NCBI GenBank assembly: GCA_032334235.1
Contig: JAVSGI010000005.1
Coordinates: 2,666,001-2,730,000 of the forward strand
DNA length: 64,000 nt
Source of the DNA: Paracoccaceae bacterium Fryx2
GTDB lineage: Bacteria > Pseudomonadota > Alphaproteobacteria > Rhodobacterales > Rhodobacteraceae
Direction: 5' to 3'
Each line of letters opens with the position of its first letter. The stretch's first letter is position 1. A model generated the notes under the pieces. That model saw only the letters and a list, made by a program, of their open reading frames with translations. It did not search any database and had not been told where the DNA came from. Positions 51,906 through 60,718 of this stretch are shown here, piece by piece. The position numbers and the translations under genes are program-made.

Positions 51906-52568
51906 TCAGAACGCGCCGAACAGCACGAACACCGCCGACAGGAACAGCGCATAGGCAATGCCGCCAACCGTCACCGTCGCCACGACGGCGGCGGCGATGC
52001 CGCCAAAGATCCACAGCCCGTCGCGCTGCAACATGCCAAGGCCGACGATGCAAAGCGCGATCGACGGCAGCATGTTGCCAAGGGGGATCGGCAGCGAAAG
52101 CAGCACCGCCAGAAACAGGCACAGCGCGCCGATCGCCCGTTCCGCCGCCGGGCTGAACATGAACTCCAGCCGCCGGGTGAGCATCTTTTCGGCGCGGTCG
52201 AGCCAGGGCACGCCGCGGCCCACGATGGTGGCGAACCATTCCCGCGTGAAGGACCGCCGCGAAATCACCTGTGGCAGCCACGGCATCCGGCCCAGCATCA
52301 TCTGCGCCGACAGGAACATCAGCGGCACGCCCAGCACCCCCGCCAGACCGGGCGGCGAAGGCAGGATGTTGGGAAAGGCGAACACCAGCAGCAGCGCGCC
52401 GAACGCCCGTTCCTGCATGACATGCAACAGATCGCCCAGCGTGACGTGGCTTCGCGACGTGTCGTTGGCCAGCGCCTGCAGGATTTCCGACAGGCGCGGG
52501 CCGGTCGGGCGCCGACGCCCGGCCTTGGGCGACACTGGTTGCGACGGGGTAGGGGGGTCAGCGATCAT
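51906..52568 (-). CDS. exoD: ExoD-family exopolysaccharide-associated membrane protein
   Basis: 220 residues with an N-terminal cytoplasmic segment and several membrane spans. The ExoD-family core is clear: LSEILQALANDTSRSHVTLGDLLHVMQERAFGALLLVFAFPNILPSPPGLAGVLGVPLM. ExoD in Sinorhizobium affects exopolysaccharide and alkaline tolerance during symbiosis; the molecular role is not known. It is convergent with dxs and about 110 bases from the SDR gene upstream. Confidence 0.88.
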   Translation of the reverse strand: MIADPPTPSQPVSPKAGRRRPTGPRLSEILQALANDTSRSHVTLGDLLHVMQERAFGALLLVFAFPNILPSPPGLAGVLGVPLMFLSAQMMLGRMPWLPQVISRRSFTREWFATIVGRGVPWLDRAEKMLTRRLEFMFSPAAERAIGALCLFLAVLLSLPIPLGNMLPSIALCIVGLGMLQRDGLWIFGGIAAAVVATVTVGGIAYALFLSAVFVLFGAF

Positions 52569-52678
52569 GCCGCGGGTCCTTGGCCGTTTCGGGGTGGCTG
52601 ATCCAACATGGTTGCGGCGCGGCGGTGGCGCAAGGCAACCCGACCGATGGCGGCAAGGTGCCGTCGGTCGCGGTGTGA

Positions 52679-53527
52679 TCAGGCATCGGGGTCGGCGGCG
52701 AGCAGGGCCGCCAGCCCGCTGCGGTAATCGGGGTGGATCAGGCGGACGCCAAGTTCTTCCCTGATCCGGGCGTTGCCGACGCGTTTCGATTCGGCGTAGA
52801 AGCTGCGCGCCATCGGTGAGAGGTCGGCCGTCTCGTAGGGCACCGCCTCGGGTTCGGGCAGGCCCAGCAGGGCGGCGGCGTGGCCGATCACATCTTCGGG
52901 CGGGGCGGGGTCGTCATCGCAGACGTTGTAGATTGCCCCCGGGTTCGGGCGGTTGATCGAGGCTTCCAGCACCAGCCCGATGTCATCGACATGGATGCGC
53001 GAAAACACCTGACCGGGCTTGATGATGCGCCGGGCGCTGCCGTCGCGCACCTTCTCGAACGGGCCGCGGCCGGGGCCGTAGATGCCCGCCAGCCGGAAGA
53101 TGTGCAGCGGCACCCCCAGCGCCTGCCACGCCTGTTCGGCCTGCACCCGCAACGCGCCGCGCCTCGTGCCGGGGGTCGCGGGCGTGTCTTCGGTCACCCA
53201 GCCGCCCTGATGGTCGCCATAGACGCCGGTGGTGGAAAGATACCCGACCCAGCGCAGCGGTGCGGCGGCAATCGCGGTCGCATGGGCGTTCAGCACCGGG
53301 TCGCCGTCTTCCTCGGGCGCGATGGAGGTCAAGAGATGCGTGGCCTGCGCCAGTGCCGGGCCAAGGTCGGCGGGCCAGAGCAGCGGCTCCACCCCTTGCG
53401 CGCGAAAGCCCTCGGCGCGGGCCGGATTGCGGGTGGTGCCGATCACCCGCCAGCCCTGCGGGAGCAGCCGGGCGGCAAGGGCCTGTGCGGAATAGCCATG
53501 TCCAAGGGAAAGCAGCGTCTGTGTCAT
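52679..53527 (-). CDS. NAD(P)-dependent epimerase/SDR family protein (YeeZ-like)
   Basis: 282 residues from the ATG at 53527. The N-terminal nucleotide-binding motif is SLGHGYSAQALAARL (GxGxxxxxLA, a non-classical glycine pattern). STTGVYGDHQGGWVTEDTP supplies the active-site region, and RLAGIYGPGRGPFEKV and FSRIHVDDIGLVLEASI follow. The group includes E. coli YeeZ, of unknown function. Divergent from amn. Confidence 0.8.
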   Translation of the reverse strand: MTQTLLSLGHGYSAQALAARLLPQGWRVIGTTRNPARAEGFRAQGVEPLLWPADLGPALAQATHLLTSIAPEEDGDPVLNAHATAIAAAPLRWVGYLSTTGVYGDHQGGWVTEDTPATPGTRRGALRVQAEQAWQALGVPLHIFRLAGIYGPGRGPFEKVRDGSARRIIKPGQVFSRIHVDDIGLVLEASINRPNPGAIYNVCDDDPAPPEDVIGHAAALLGLPEPEAVPYETADLSPMARSFYAESKRVGNARIREELGVRLIHPDYRSGLAALLAADPDA

Positions 53528-53683
53528 GGCGTGACTATCGGCGGGCATTGCCGCAAGCGCAAGGGGGCGGCGGCAAGGCGCAACGGCTGTCACTCTCGCG
53601 ATACGGTGGTATGGCACGGGTCAGGGGCCTTGCGCGGCAGGCCCAACGTCGTGTTAGATGCCGGATCATTGAGAGACATGAAC

Positions 53684-55165
53684 ATGCAAGACGATCATTC
53701 GCACCAGCTGCTGACCCCAGACTACCCCGCACCCGAGGCTTTCACCGACCCCGCCGCCGCAGTCGCCCGGCTGGAGGAGATATATTTCATTGCCACCGAG
53801 TTCCTGTCGCGCCATTTCAGCGCCGCCGTGACGAAAGGCAAACCTGCCGCGAAGGTCCGCGCGCATTACCCCGAGATCCGCCTGACCACGACCAGCTTCG
53901 ACCATGTCGACAGCCGGCTGAGCTTTGGCCATGTCGCGGGCCCCGGCACCTATGCGACCACCGTCACCCGGCCCGACCTGTTTCGCCACTACCTGATCCA
54001 GCAGATCACCCTGCTGGTGCAGAACCACGGCGTGCCGGTGCTGATCGGCGCCTCGGAAACGCCGATTCCGGTGCATTTCGCGGTGGCGGGCAACCCGGCG
54101 GTGTCGGTGCCGCAGGAGGGCGTGCTGGAGTTCAGCCTGCGCGACGTCTTCGACGTTCCCGACCTTGCGACCACCAACGACGACATCGTCAACGGCGTCG
54201 GGCTGACCCATGCCGACGGCTCGCACCCCTTGGCGCCGTTCACCGCGCAACGGGTCGACTACAGCCTGGCCCGGCTGGCGCATTACACCGCGACCGAGCC
54301 TGCACATTTCCAGAACCATGTGCTGTTCACCAACTACCAGTTCTACGTCGACGAGTTCGAGGCCTTCGCCCGGGCGCAACTGGCCGATCCGGCCAGCGAC
54401 TATGTCGCCTTCGTCGCCCCCGGCAACCACGAGATCACCGGGCCGGACACCGCGCTGCCGGTCATCACCAAGATGCCGCAGATGCCGACCTACCATCTGA
54501 AACGCGCCGACGGGCAGGGCATCACGCTGGTCAACATCGGGGTCGGGCCCAGCAACGCCAAGACCGCTACGGACCATATCGCCGTGCTGCGACCCCATGC
54601 CTGGCTGATGGTGGGGCATTGCGCGGGCCTGCGCAATTCGCAGTCGCTGGGCGACTTCGTGCTGGCGCATGGCTACCTGCGCGAAGACCATGTGCTCGAC
54701 GCCGACCTGCCGATCTGGGTGCCGATCCCGGCGCTGGCCGAGATCCAGATCGCGCTGGAAGATGCGGTGGAATACGTGACCAAGCTGGAAGGGTATGAGC
54801 TGAAACGCATCATGCGGACCGGCACCGTCGCCACCATTGACAACCGCAACTGGGAATTGCGCGACCAGTCTGGCCCGGTGCACCGCCTCAGCCAGTCCCG
54901 CGCCATCGCGCTGGACATGGAAAGCGCCACCATCGCCGCCAACGGCTTTCGCTTCCGGGTGCCCTATGGCACGCTGCTGTGCGTATCGGACAAGCCGCTG
55001 CACGGCGAGTTGAAGCTGCCGGGCATGGCCAGCGACTTCTACCGCACCCAGGTGGCGCGCCATCTGCAGATCGGCATCCGCGCGATGGAGACGCTGCGCG
55101 AAATGCCGATCGAGCGCATCCACAGCCGCAAGTTGCGCAGTTTCGAGGAAACCGCCTTTCTCTGA
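53684..55165 (+). CDS. amn: AMP nucleosidase
   Basis: Amn splits AMP to adenine and ribose 5-phosphate and is allosterically stimulated by ATP. The 493-residue protein is close to the E. coli length (484) and has the amn N-terminal domain (PEAFTDPAAAVARLEEIY) followed by a nucleoside-phosphorylase-like core (GAGIGPSN-like NIGVGPSNAKTATDHIA near 290, SRAIALDMESATIAANG near 410). ATG at 53678 is also in frame; 53684 has GAGAG at a better distance. Alternatively inosine-uridine type, but the N-domain argues for AMP nucleosidase. Confidence 0.93.
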   Translation: MQDDHSHQLLTPDYPAPEAFTDPAAAVARLEEIYFIATEFLSRHFSAAVTKGKPAAKVRAHYPEIRLTTTSFDHVDSRLSFGHVAGPGTYATTVTRPDLFRHYLIQQITLLVQNHGVPVLIGASETPIPVHFAVAGNPAVSVPQEGVLEFSLRDVFDVPDLATTNDDIVNGVGLTHADGSHPLAPFTAQRVDYSLARLAHYTATEPAHFQNHVLFTNYQFYVDEFEAFARAQLADPASDYVAFVAPGNHEITGPDTALPVITKMPQMPTYHLKRADGQGITLVNIGVGPSNAKTATDHIAVLRPHAWLMVGHCAGLRNSQSLGDFVLAHGYLREDHVLDADLPIWVPIPALAEIQIALEDAVEYVTKLEGYELKRIMRTGTVATIDNRNWELRDQSGPVHRLSQSRAIALDMESATIAANGFRFRVPYGTLLCVSDKPLHGELKLPGMASDFYRTQVARHLQIGIRAMETLREMPIERIHSRKLRSFEETAFL

Positions 55166-55199
55166 TCGACGAAAAAGCCCAGCAATTGTTCGCGGGGGC

Positions 55200-55228
55200 T
55201 TGAACTGCGCGGCAAAAACCTGTGTAGC
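55200..55228 (+). promoter_or_regulatory. Candidate HU promoter
   Basis: TTGAAC and TGTAGC are 17 bases apart, about 70 bases upstream of the HU gene's ATG, in the 133 bases between amn and HU. Confidence 0.45.
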
Positions 55229-55298
55229 GGCGTCATTCGCCCGCAAAGGGCAAAGACGGACCCCGCGACAGACCGGGGCCATGATCAGGAGACAGGAC

Positions 55299-55586
55299 AT
55301 GATGAAGCCGATGACCAAGACCCAACTCGTTGCCGCCGTGGCCGAAGAGATGGGGTCCGACAAGAAGACCGCCAGCGCCGCGATGGATGCGATTGCTTCG
55401 GTGGTGGCGCGCGAAGTGGCCGCAGGCGGCGCCGTGACGCTGCCGGGTCTGGGCAAGGTGGTTTGCCGCGCGCGCCCGGAACGTCTGGTGCGCAACCCGG
55501 CCACCGGCGAGCAGGTGACCAAGGCGGCCGACAAGCAGGTGAAATTCGCCATCGCCAAGGCGCTGAAAGACAGCGTAAACGTCTGA
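55299..55586 (+). CDS. HU-family DNA-binding protein
   Basis: HU bends and compacts DNA. The 95-residue protein has TKTQLVAAVAEEMGSDKKTASAAMDA (dimerisation helices) and the DNA-arm region with the signature RNPATGEQVTKAADKQVKFAIAKALK. It is basic, as expected. The ATG at 55299 follows AGGAGA at six bases. It is followed by a strong intrinsic terminator. Whether it is HU alpha, HU beta or a separate paralogue cannot be told. Confidence 0.93.
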   Translation: MMKPMTKTQLVAAVAEEMGSDKKTASAAMDAIASVVAREVAAGGAVTLPGLGKVVCRARPERLVRNPATGEQVTKAADKQVKFAIAKALKDSVNV

Positions 55587-55609
55587 TCTCCCCCGGTCAT
55601 CCGGGCTTT

Positions 55610-55638
55610 GGGGGTCGCCTGCGGGCGGCCCCCTTTTT
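55610..55638 (+). terminator. Intrinsic terminator after HU gene
   Basis: Ten-base arms GGGGGTCGCC and GGCGGCCCCC (one G-T pair) enclose TGCG and are followed by five T, 23 bases after the stop. Confidence 0.85.
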
Positions 55639-55658
55639 CATGACAGGGGCGACGGGCG

Positions 55659-56534
55659 ATGGACCTGAAAGCGATCCTGATGGGGCTGGCCTTCGCGCTG
55701 ATGTGGTCATCGGCCTTCACCTCGGCGCGGTTGATCGTGGCGGATGCGCCCCCCCTGATGGCGCTGGCGCTGCGCTTTGCCATCTCGGGCGTGATCGCGA
55801 TCGGGGTGGCGGCGGCGCTGGGGCAGGGCGGGCGGCTGACCCGGACGCAATGGCGCGGCGTGGTGATCTTCGGGCTGTGCCAGAATGCGCTTTACCTTGG
55901 CTTCAACTTCGTCGCGATGCAGTGGGTCGAGGCGAGCCTTGCCGCCATCGTCGCCTCGACCATGCCGCTTCTGGTGGCACTGGCGGGTTGGGCGGTGTTT
56001 GGCGACCGGGTGCGGCCGCTGGGCGTGGCGGGGTTGCTGGCGGGTTTTGCGGGCGTGGCGATCATCATGGGGTCGCGGCTTTCGGGCGGGGTGGACGGGC
56101 TGGGGCTGGTCTTCCTCGGGCTGGGCGTGCTGGCGCTGACCTTCGCCACGCTGGCGGTGCGCGGCGCCTCGTCGGGCGGCAACCTGCTGATGATCGTGGG
56201 CCTGCAGATGCTGGTGGGGGCGGCCGTGCTGGCCGGCCCCGCGCTGGTGCTGGAGGACTGGGCGGTGACCTGGTCGTGGCAGCTTGGGCTGGCCTTCGCC
56301 TATACCGTGCTGGTGCCGGGGGTGCTGGCAACCTGGGTCTGGTTCGTTCTGGTGGCGCGGATCGGGGCGGTGCGCGCCGCGACCTTCCATTTCCTCAACC
56401 CGTTCTTCGGCGTGCTGGTCGCGGCCCTGCTGCTGAGCGAACGGCTGAGCCTGTGGGACGCGGCTGGCGTGGCCATCGTGGCCTGCGGCATTCTGGCTGT
56501 GCAGATGTCCAAGGCCGTGCCCGCCGGGCGCTAG
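55659..56534 (+). CDS. EamA/DMT-family transporter
   Basis: 291 residues with about ten membrane segments in two EamA repeats (about 5-140 and 150-285). The first repeat has FALMWSSAFTSARLIV and WVEASLAAIVASTMPLLVALAGW; the second has LAFAYTVLVPGVLATWVWFVLVARIG and FHFLNPFFGVLVAALLLSERL. Members export metabolites such as amino acids, but substrates are rarely predictable. Begins 20 bases after the HU terminator. Confidence 0.9.
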   Translation: MDLKAILMGLAFALMWSSAFTSARLIVADAPPLMALALRFAISGVIAIGVAAALGQGGRLTRTQWRGVVIFGLCQNALYLGFNFVAMQWVEASLAAIVASTMPLLVALAGWAVFGDRVRPLGVAGLLAGFAGVAIIMGSRLSGGVDGLGLVFLGLGVLALTFATLAVRGASSGGNLLMIVGLQMLVGAAVLAGPALVLEDWAVTWSWQLGLAFAYTVLVPGVLATWVWFVLVARIGAVRAATFHFLNPFFGVLVAALLLSERLSLWDAAGVAIVACGILAVQMSKAVPAGR

Positions 56535-56657
56535 CGCCCCGTTCACGCGCCTTCACGGAAGGTTGCGATGACAGCGCGACCGCTTCGCGCCATGGTTGCA
56601 GCAGGCTCGGGCAGCCCGGGCGCGACCCATGCCTGTTGCCAACAAAGGGAGTGAGCG

Positions 56658-56822
56658 ATGAATCTCAGTGATTTCATGATGTTGTCGGGTAATGTAACGC
56701 TTTCCGCCCCGTTGCGGCAACTGGCGCGGACCGGCACTGTTTCGGTGGCCGGGGCGCCGTCTGCCCCGGACCGGCCAGAGGTCAGCGCCGATCTGGCGCC
56801 CGCCATGGAAGACCCGCGCTAA
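56658..56822 (+). CDS. Possible 54-residue small protein overlapping the aroC 3' end
   Basis: A short frame from ATG ([21 protein letters not shown]) with AAAGGGAG seven bases upstream. The C-terminal half is Ala/Pro-rich and acidic. It ends in TAA sharing two bases with the aroC stop codon on the opposite strand. There is no recognised domain. Supported by ribosome site and by its fitting neatly into an otherwise empty 284-base gap, but it could be chance. Confidence 0.35.
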   Translation: MNLSDFMMLSGNVTLSAPLRQLARTGTVSVAGAPSAPDRPEVSADLAPAMEDPR

Positions 56823-57931
56823 AGCGCCGCCGGGCCGATCTCGCCGCGCACCCCGCCGGTCTGGCCACGGTCGCGCAGGATATGGTCCAGGATGACACAG
56901 GCCATCATCGCCTCGCCCACCGGCACGGCGCGGATGCCGACACAGGGGTCGTGGCGGCCCTTGGTCACGATATCGACCGGCTCCCCCGCCATGTCGATGC
57001 TGCGGCGCGGAATCAGGATCGACGAGGTCGGCTTCACCGCGAAACGCACCACCACATCCTGCCCGGTCGAGATGCCGCCCAGAATGCCCCCGGCGTGGTT
57101 CGACAGAAACTCGGGGCCATGCGCGCCCATCACGATCTCGTCGGCATTGTCGGTCCCGGTCAGGGCGGCGGCGGCCATGCCTTCGCCGATCTCGACCCCC
57201 TTCACGGCGTTGATCGACATCATCGCGGCGGCCAGATCGCCGTCAAGCTTGCCGTAGACCGGCGCGCCAAGACCGGCAGGCACGCCTGAGGCCACGACCT
57301 CGATCACCGCGCCGATGGAATTGTGCGCGTGGCGCAGCTCGTCCAGACAGGTTTCCCACATTGCGGCGGCGGTGGCGTCCGGGCACCAGAACGGGTTCCG
57401 TTCGATGGCAGCCGCGTCAAACCTGCTGCGGTCGACGGCATGTGGACCCATCTGCACCATGTAGCCGGTGATCGTCAGCCCCGGCACCAGCCGGGCCAGC
57501 ACCGCGCGCGCCACGCCGCCCGCCGCCACCCGCGCCGCCGTCTCGCGTGCCGAGGACCGGCCGCCGCCGCGCGGATCGCGCAACCCGTATTTCTGGTGAT
57601 AGGTGATGTCGGCATGGCCCGGCCGGAAGCTTTGCGCGATGTTGCCGTAGTCCTTCGACCGCTGGTCGGTGTTCTCGATCAGAAGCTGGATCGGGGTGCC
57701 GGTGGTCAGCCCCTCGTAGGTGCCCGACAGGATCTGCACCGCATCCGCCTCGCGGCGCTGTGTGGTGAACTTGTTCTGGCCGGGCTTGCGCCGGTCGAGC
57801 CAGTGCTGGATCGCGGCCGCCTCCAGCGGCATGCCGGGCGGGCAGCCATCGACCGTGGCCCCAAGGGCCGGCCCGTGGCTTTCGCCCCAGGTGGTGACGC
57901 GGAACATGTGGCCGAAGGTGTTGAAGCTCAT
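56819..57931 (-). CDS. aroC: Chorismate synthase
   Basis: Chorismate synthase converts EPSP to chorismate with reduced FMN. The 370-residue protein has the three signatures: [18 protein letters not shown] near 17-34, the [16 protein letters not shown] region near 124-139, and [17 protein letters not shown] near 332-348. The ATG at 57931 has AAGGATC upstream and gives the family's usual length. A longer frame would add 13 unlikely residues. Confidence 0.97.
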   Translation of the reverse strand: MSFNTFGHMFRVTTWGESHGPALGATVDGCPPGMPLEAAAIQHWLDRRKPGQNKFTTQRREADAVQILSGTYEGLTTGTPIQLLIENTDQRSKDYGNIAQSFRPGHADITYHQKYGLRDPRGGGRSSARETAARVAAGGVARAVLARLVPGLTITGYMVQMGPHAVDRSRFDAAAIERNPFWCPDATAAAMWETCLDELRHAHNSIGAVIEVVASGVPAGLGAPVYGKLDGDLAAAMMSINAVKGVEIGEGMAAAALTGTDNADEIVMGAHGPEFLSNHAGGILGGISTGQDVVVRFAVKPTSSILIPRRSIDMAGEPVDIVTKGRHDPCVGIRAVPVGEAMMACVILDHILRDRGQTGGVRGEIGPAAL

Positions 57932-58015
57932 GGCGGCGATCCTTGCGCAGGCCCGGCTGGCATAGGGCAAAGCGGCGCGCTGGGAAACCCGATTTTTCGC
58001 CGCCGGGTCGGGCGC

Positions 58016-58034
58016 GATTTTTCTACGAAAAATC
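58016..58034. repeat. Short palindrome copy B, in a divergent promoter region
   Basis: GATTTTTCTACGAAAAATC, identical to the copy at 45042-45060, lies between divergent aroC and thiB, 18 bases upstream of the thi promoter. A second GATTTTTCGCCGCC lies 25 bases to its left and could form a competing hairpin with GGCGGC at 58035-58040. Confidence 0.65.
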
Positions 58035-58051
58035 GGCGGCTGGATTGGGGG

Positions 58052-58079
58052 TTGCAGCCGGGGCCGGGCGCGTTATGCT
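58052..58079 (+). promoter_or_regulatory. Promoter of the thi operon
   Basis: TTGCAG and TATGCT are 16 bases apart, ending just before the riboswitch aptamer begins at 58086. Confidence 0.6.
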
Positions 58080-58085
58080 CGCTGT

Positions 58086-58167
58086 CACCTCGGGGTGCCT
58101 TCAGTGGCTGAGATGCGAAAGCGGACCCGTTGAACCTGAACCGGTTAAGACCGGCGGAGGGAAGGTG
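58086..58167 (+). ncRNA. Thiamine pyrophosphate (THI) riboswitch
   Basis: The aptamer has all THI-box parts in order: P1 arm CACCT with partner AGGTG at the end, GGGGTGCC, the pyrimidine-sensing CTGAGATG (58108-58115), then ACCCGTTGAACCTGA and the pyrophosphate-side CCGGCGGAGGGAAGG. It lies in the leader of thiB, 48 bases before the ATG. The gap holds CATCTCC, partly complementary to the GGAGGATGAG ribosome site, so control is probably at translation start. Confidence 0.92.
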
Positions 58168-58214
58168 TATGGAATGATCCATCTCCAGCTCCGCCCGTCG
58201 CATTGGAGGATGAG

Positions 58215-59201
58215 ATGAGATCTTCGTTCCTTGCGGTGGGTTTCTGTGCCACGGCCTCGCTGGCCGCAGCGGAAACCCCTGTGCTGACAGTGCTGACCTA
58301 TGACAGCTTCGTGTCGGAATGGGGCCCCGGCCCCGCCATCGAAAAGGCGTTCGAGGCGACCTGCGGCTGCGATCTGCGGCTGGTGGGCGCGGGCGACGGC
58401 GCTGCCCTGCTGGCGCGGGTGCAGCTTGAGGGCAAGGGGTCCGAGGCCGACATCGTGCTGGGGCTCGACACCAGCCTGACCGCCATGGCCGCCGCGAGCG
58501 GGCTTTTCGCGCCGCATGGCGTGACCGGCAGCTTCGACCTGCCGGTGGACTGGGATGACCCGCTGTTCCTGCCCTATGACTGGGGCTGGTTCGCCATGGT
58601 CCATGACACGACCCGCCTTGCCACCCCGCCCGCCTCGTTTCAGGCGCTGGCGGCATCGGATCTGAAGATCGTGATCCAGGACCCGCGCTCGTCGACCCCC
58701 GGTCTGGGGCTGCTGCTCTGGGTCAAGGCGGCCTACGGCGACCGCGCGCCGGAAATCTGGTCGGCGCTGGCCGACAACATCGTGACGGTGACCCCCGGCT
58801 GGTCCGAGGCCTACGGGCTGTTTCTGGCGGGCGAGGCCGACATGGTGCTGAGCTACACCACGTCGCCCGCCTATCACCTGATCGCGGAAGACGATGCGAC
58901 CAAGGCGGCGGCGCCCTTCGACGAAGGGCATTACCTGCAGGTCGAGGTGGCGGGCAAGCTGGCGGCCAGCGATCAGCCCGCGCTGGCCGACGCGTTCCTG
59001 GCCTTCATGGGCAGCGAGGGGTTCCAGTCGGTGATCCCGACCACAAACTGGATGTACCCGGCGCGGACCCCGGCGGGCGGGTTGCCGGAAGGCTTCGACA
59101 CCCTGATCACGCCGGCCAAATCCCTGCTGATGACGGCGGCCGAGGCGCAGGCCGCCCGTGGCCCGGCGCTGGATGAATGGCTGACCGCCCTTTCCCGCTA
59201 G
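58215..59201 (+). CDS. thiB: Thiamine ABC transporter substrate-binding protein
   Basis: ThiB binds thiamine in the periplasm and feeds ThiP. The 328-residue protein has a signal peptide (about 1-20, ending SLAAAE) and a type 2 periplasmic binding fold (VLTYDSFVSEWGPGPAIEKAFE, FDLPVDWDDPLFLPYDWGWFAMV, VIQDPRSSTPGLGLLLWVK, TNWMYPA). Controlled by the TPP riboswitch just upstream. The last 25 bases overlap thiP. Confidence 0.94.
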   Translation: MRSSFLAVGFCATASLAAAETPVLTVLTYDSFVSEWGPGPAIEKAFEATCGCDLRLVGAGDGAALLARVQLEGKGSEADIVLGLDTSLTAMAAASGLFAPHGVTGSFDLPVDWDDPLFLPYDWGWFAMVHDTTRLATPPASFQALAASDLKIVIQDPRSSTPGLGLLLWVKAAYGDRAPEIWSALADNIVTVTPGWSEAYGLFLAGEADMVLSYTTSPAYHLIAEDDATKAAAPFDEGHYLQVEVAGKLAASDQPALADAFLAFMGSEGFQSVIPTTNWMYPARTPAGGLPEGFDTLITPAKSLLMTAAEAQAARGPALDEWLTALSR

Positions 59202-60718
59202 GCGCGACGGCGGTTGCCGCAGCCCTGGGTGCCCTCACGCTGGGCACCCTTGGCGCGGTGCTGGCGCAGGCCGGGGGGGCGGCCCCCGGCCCAGCCGACT
59301 GGGCGGCGGTGCGCTTCACGCTGGTGCAGGCCGCGTTGTCGGCTGTAGTGTCGGTCGCGCTGGCGGTGCCGGTGGCACGGGCACTGGCGCGGCGGCGCTT
59401 TGCCGGGCGCGGGGCGGTGGTGGCCTTGCTGGGTGCGCCGTTCCTGCTGCCGGTGATCGTGGCGGTGCTGGGGGTTCTGGCCATCTTTGGCCGGGCCGGA
59501 TGGCTGTCGCAGGGGCTGATGGCGGTGGGGTTGCCGCCGCTGTCGATCTACGGGCTGCACGGGGTGGTGCTGGCGCATGTGTTCTTCAACATGCCGCTGG
59601 CGGTGCGGATGATCTTGCAGGGCTGGCAGGCGATTCCTGCCGAACGGCTGCGGCTGGCGGCGAGCCTGGGCTTCGGGCCGGGCGCGATCTGGCGGCATCT
59701 GGAGGCGCCGATGTTGCGCGCCGTGCTGCCCGGGGTGGCGGCGATGATCTTCGCCATCTGCCTGACCAGCTTTGCCGTGGCGCTGACGCTGGGCGGCGGG
59801 CCGGCGGCGACCACGGTCGAGCTTGCGATCTATCAGGCGTTGCGGTTCGAGTTCGACCTGCCGCGCGCCGCGGCGCTGTCGGCGGTGCAGGTCGGGCTTT
59901 GCGCCGTGGCGGTGGCGCTGGCGGCGCGGCTGGCGCTGCCTGCGGGCTTTGGCGCCGGGCTCGACAGGGTGGCCGACTGGCCGGCGCGGGCCGGGGGCTG
60001 GCGGTGGGTCATGGACGGGCTGGTGATCGGCGCGGCGGTGGTGTTTGTGGCTCTGCCGCTGGTTGCGGTGGCGCGGCAGGGGGTGCCGGGGCTGGCGGGC
60101 CTGCCGCCGCAGGTCTGGGCGGCGGCGGGGCGGTCGCTGGCGGTGGCGCTGGCCTCGGGCGCGCTGGCGGTGGGCGGGGCGCTGGTGCTGGCGCTGGCGG
60201 TGGCCCAAGGGCGGCGTGGCTATGAACTGGCGGCGATGCTGCCGCTGGCGGCCTCGGCGCTGGTGCTGGGGACGGGGCTGTTCGTGATCGTGCAGCCCTT
60301 CGTCAGCCCGGCGCGGGTGGCGCTGCCGGTGACGGTGGCGGTGAACGCCGCGCTGTTCCTGCCCTTCGCCTTCCGCATCCTGCTGCCCGAGGCGCGGTCG
60401 TTGCAGGCCGACCATGGCCGGCTGGCGCAGGCGCTGGGACTTGGCGTGCTGGCGCGGCTGCGATGGGTCACCCTGCCCCGGCTGCGCCGCCCGCTTGGCT
60501 TTGCGGCTGGCGTGGCGGCGGCGCTGTCGATGGGCGATCTGGGGGTGATCGTGCTGTTTGCGGGCGAACAGGGTGCAACCCTGCCGCTCTTGGTGCAGCG
60601 CCTGATGGGCGCCTACCGGATGGAGTCGGCGGCGGCGGCGGCGCTCTTGCTGGTGGTGCTGTCTTTCGTCCTGTTCTGGGGGCTGGATCGGTGGGGGAGG
60701 GGCAATGCTGCGGCTTGA
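59177..60718 (+). CDS. thiP: Thiamine ABC transporter permease
   Basis: ThiP is the fused two-domain permease. The 513-residue protein has about twelve membrane segments with two EAA-like loops: EAA-like PAERLRLAASLGFGPGAIWRHLEAP near 153-178 and QADHGRLAQALGLGVLARLRWVTLP near 407-431, the coupling sites for ThiQ. It starts at ATG 59177 inside thiB; the next possible start lies too far downstream. Overlap with thiQ is 14 bases. Confidence 0.93.
   Translation: MADRPFPLGATAVAAALGALTLGTLGAVLAQAGGAAPGPADWAAVRFTLVQAALSAVVSVALAVPVARALARRRFAGRGAVVALLGAPFLLPVIVAVLGVLAIFGRAGWLSQGLMAVGLPPLSIYGLHGVVLAHVFFNMPLAVRMILQGWQAIPAERLRLAASLGFGPGAIWRHLEAPMLRAVLPGVAAMIFAICLTSFAVALTLGGGPAATTVELAIYQALRFEFDLPRAAALSAVQVGLCAVAVALAARLALPAGFGAGLDRVADWPARAGGWRWVMDGLVIGAAVVFVALPLVAVARQGVPGLAGLPPQVWAAAGRSLAVALASGALAVGGALVLALAVAQGRRGYELAAMLPLAASALVLGTGLFVIVQPFVSPARVALPVTVAVNAALFLPFAFRILLPEARSLQADHGRLAQALGLGVLARLRWVTLPRLRRPLGFAAGVAAALSMGDLGVIVLFAGEQGATLPLLVQRLMGAYRMESAAAAALLLVVLSFVLFWGLDRWGRGNAAA

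Noticed and set aside
59177-59201. 25-base thiB/thiP overlap as a frameshift
   Set aside because: Both proteins have full family length and normal ends; small overlaps are usual in this operon type.
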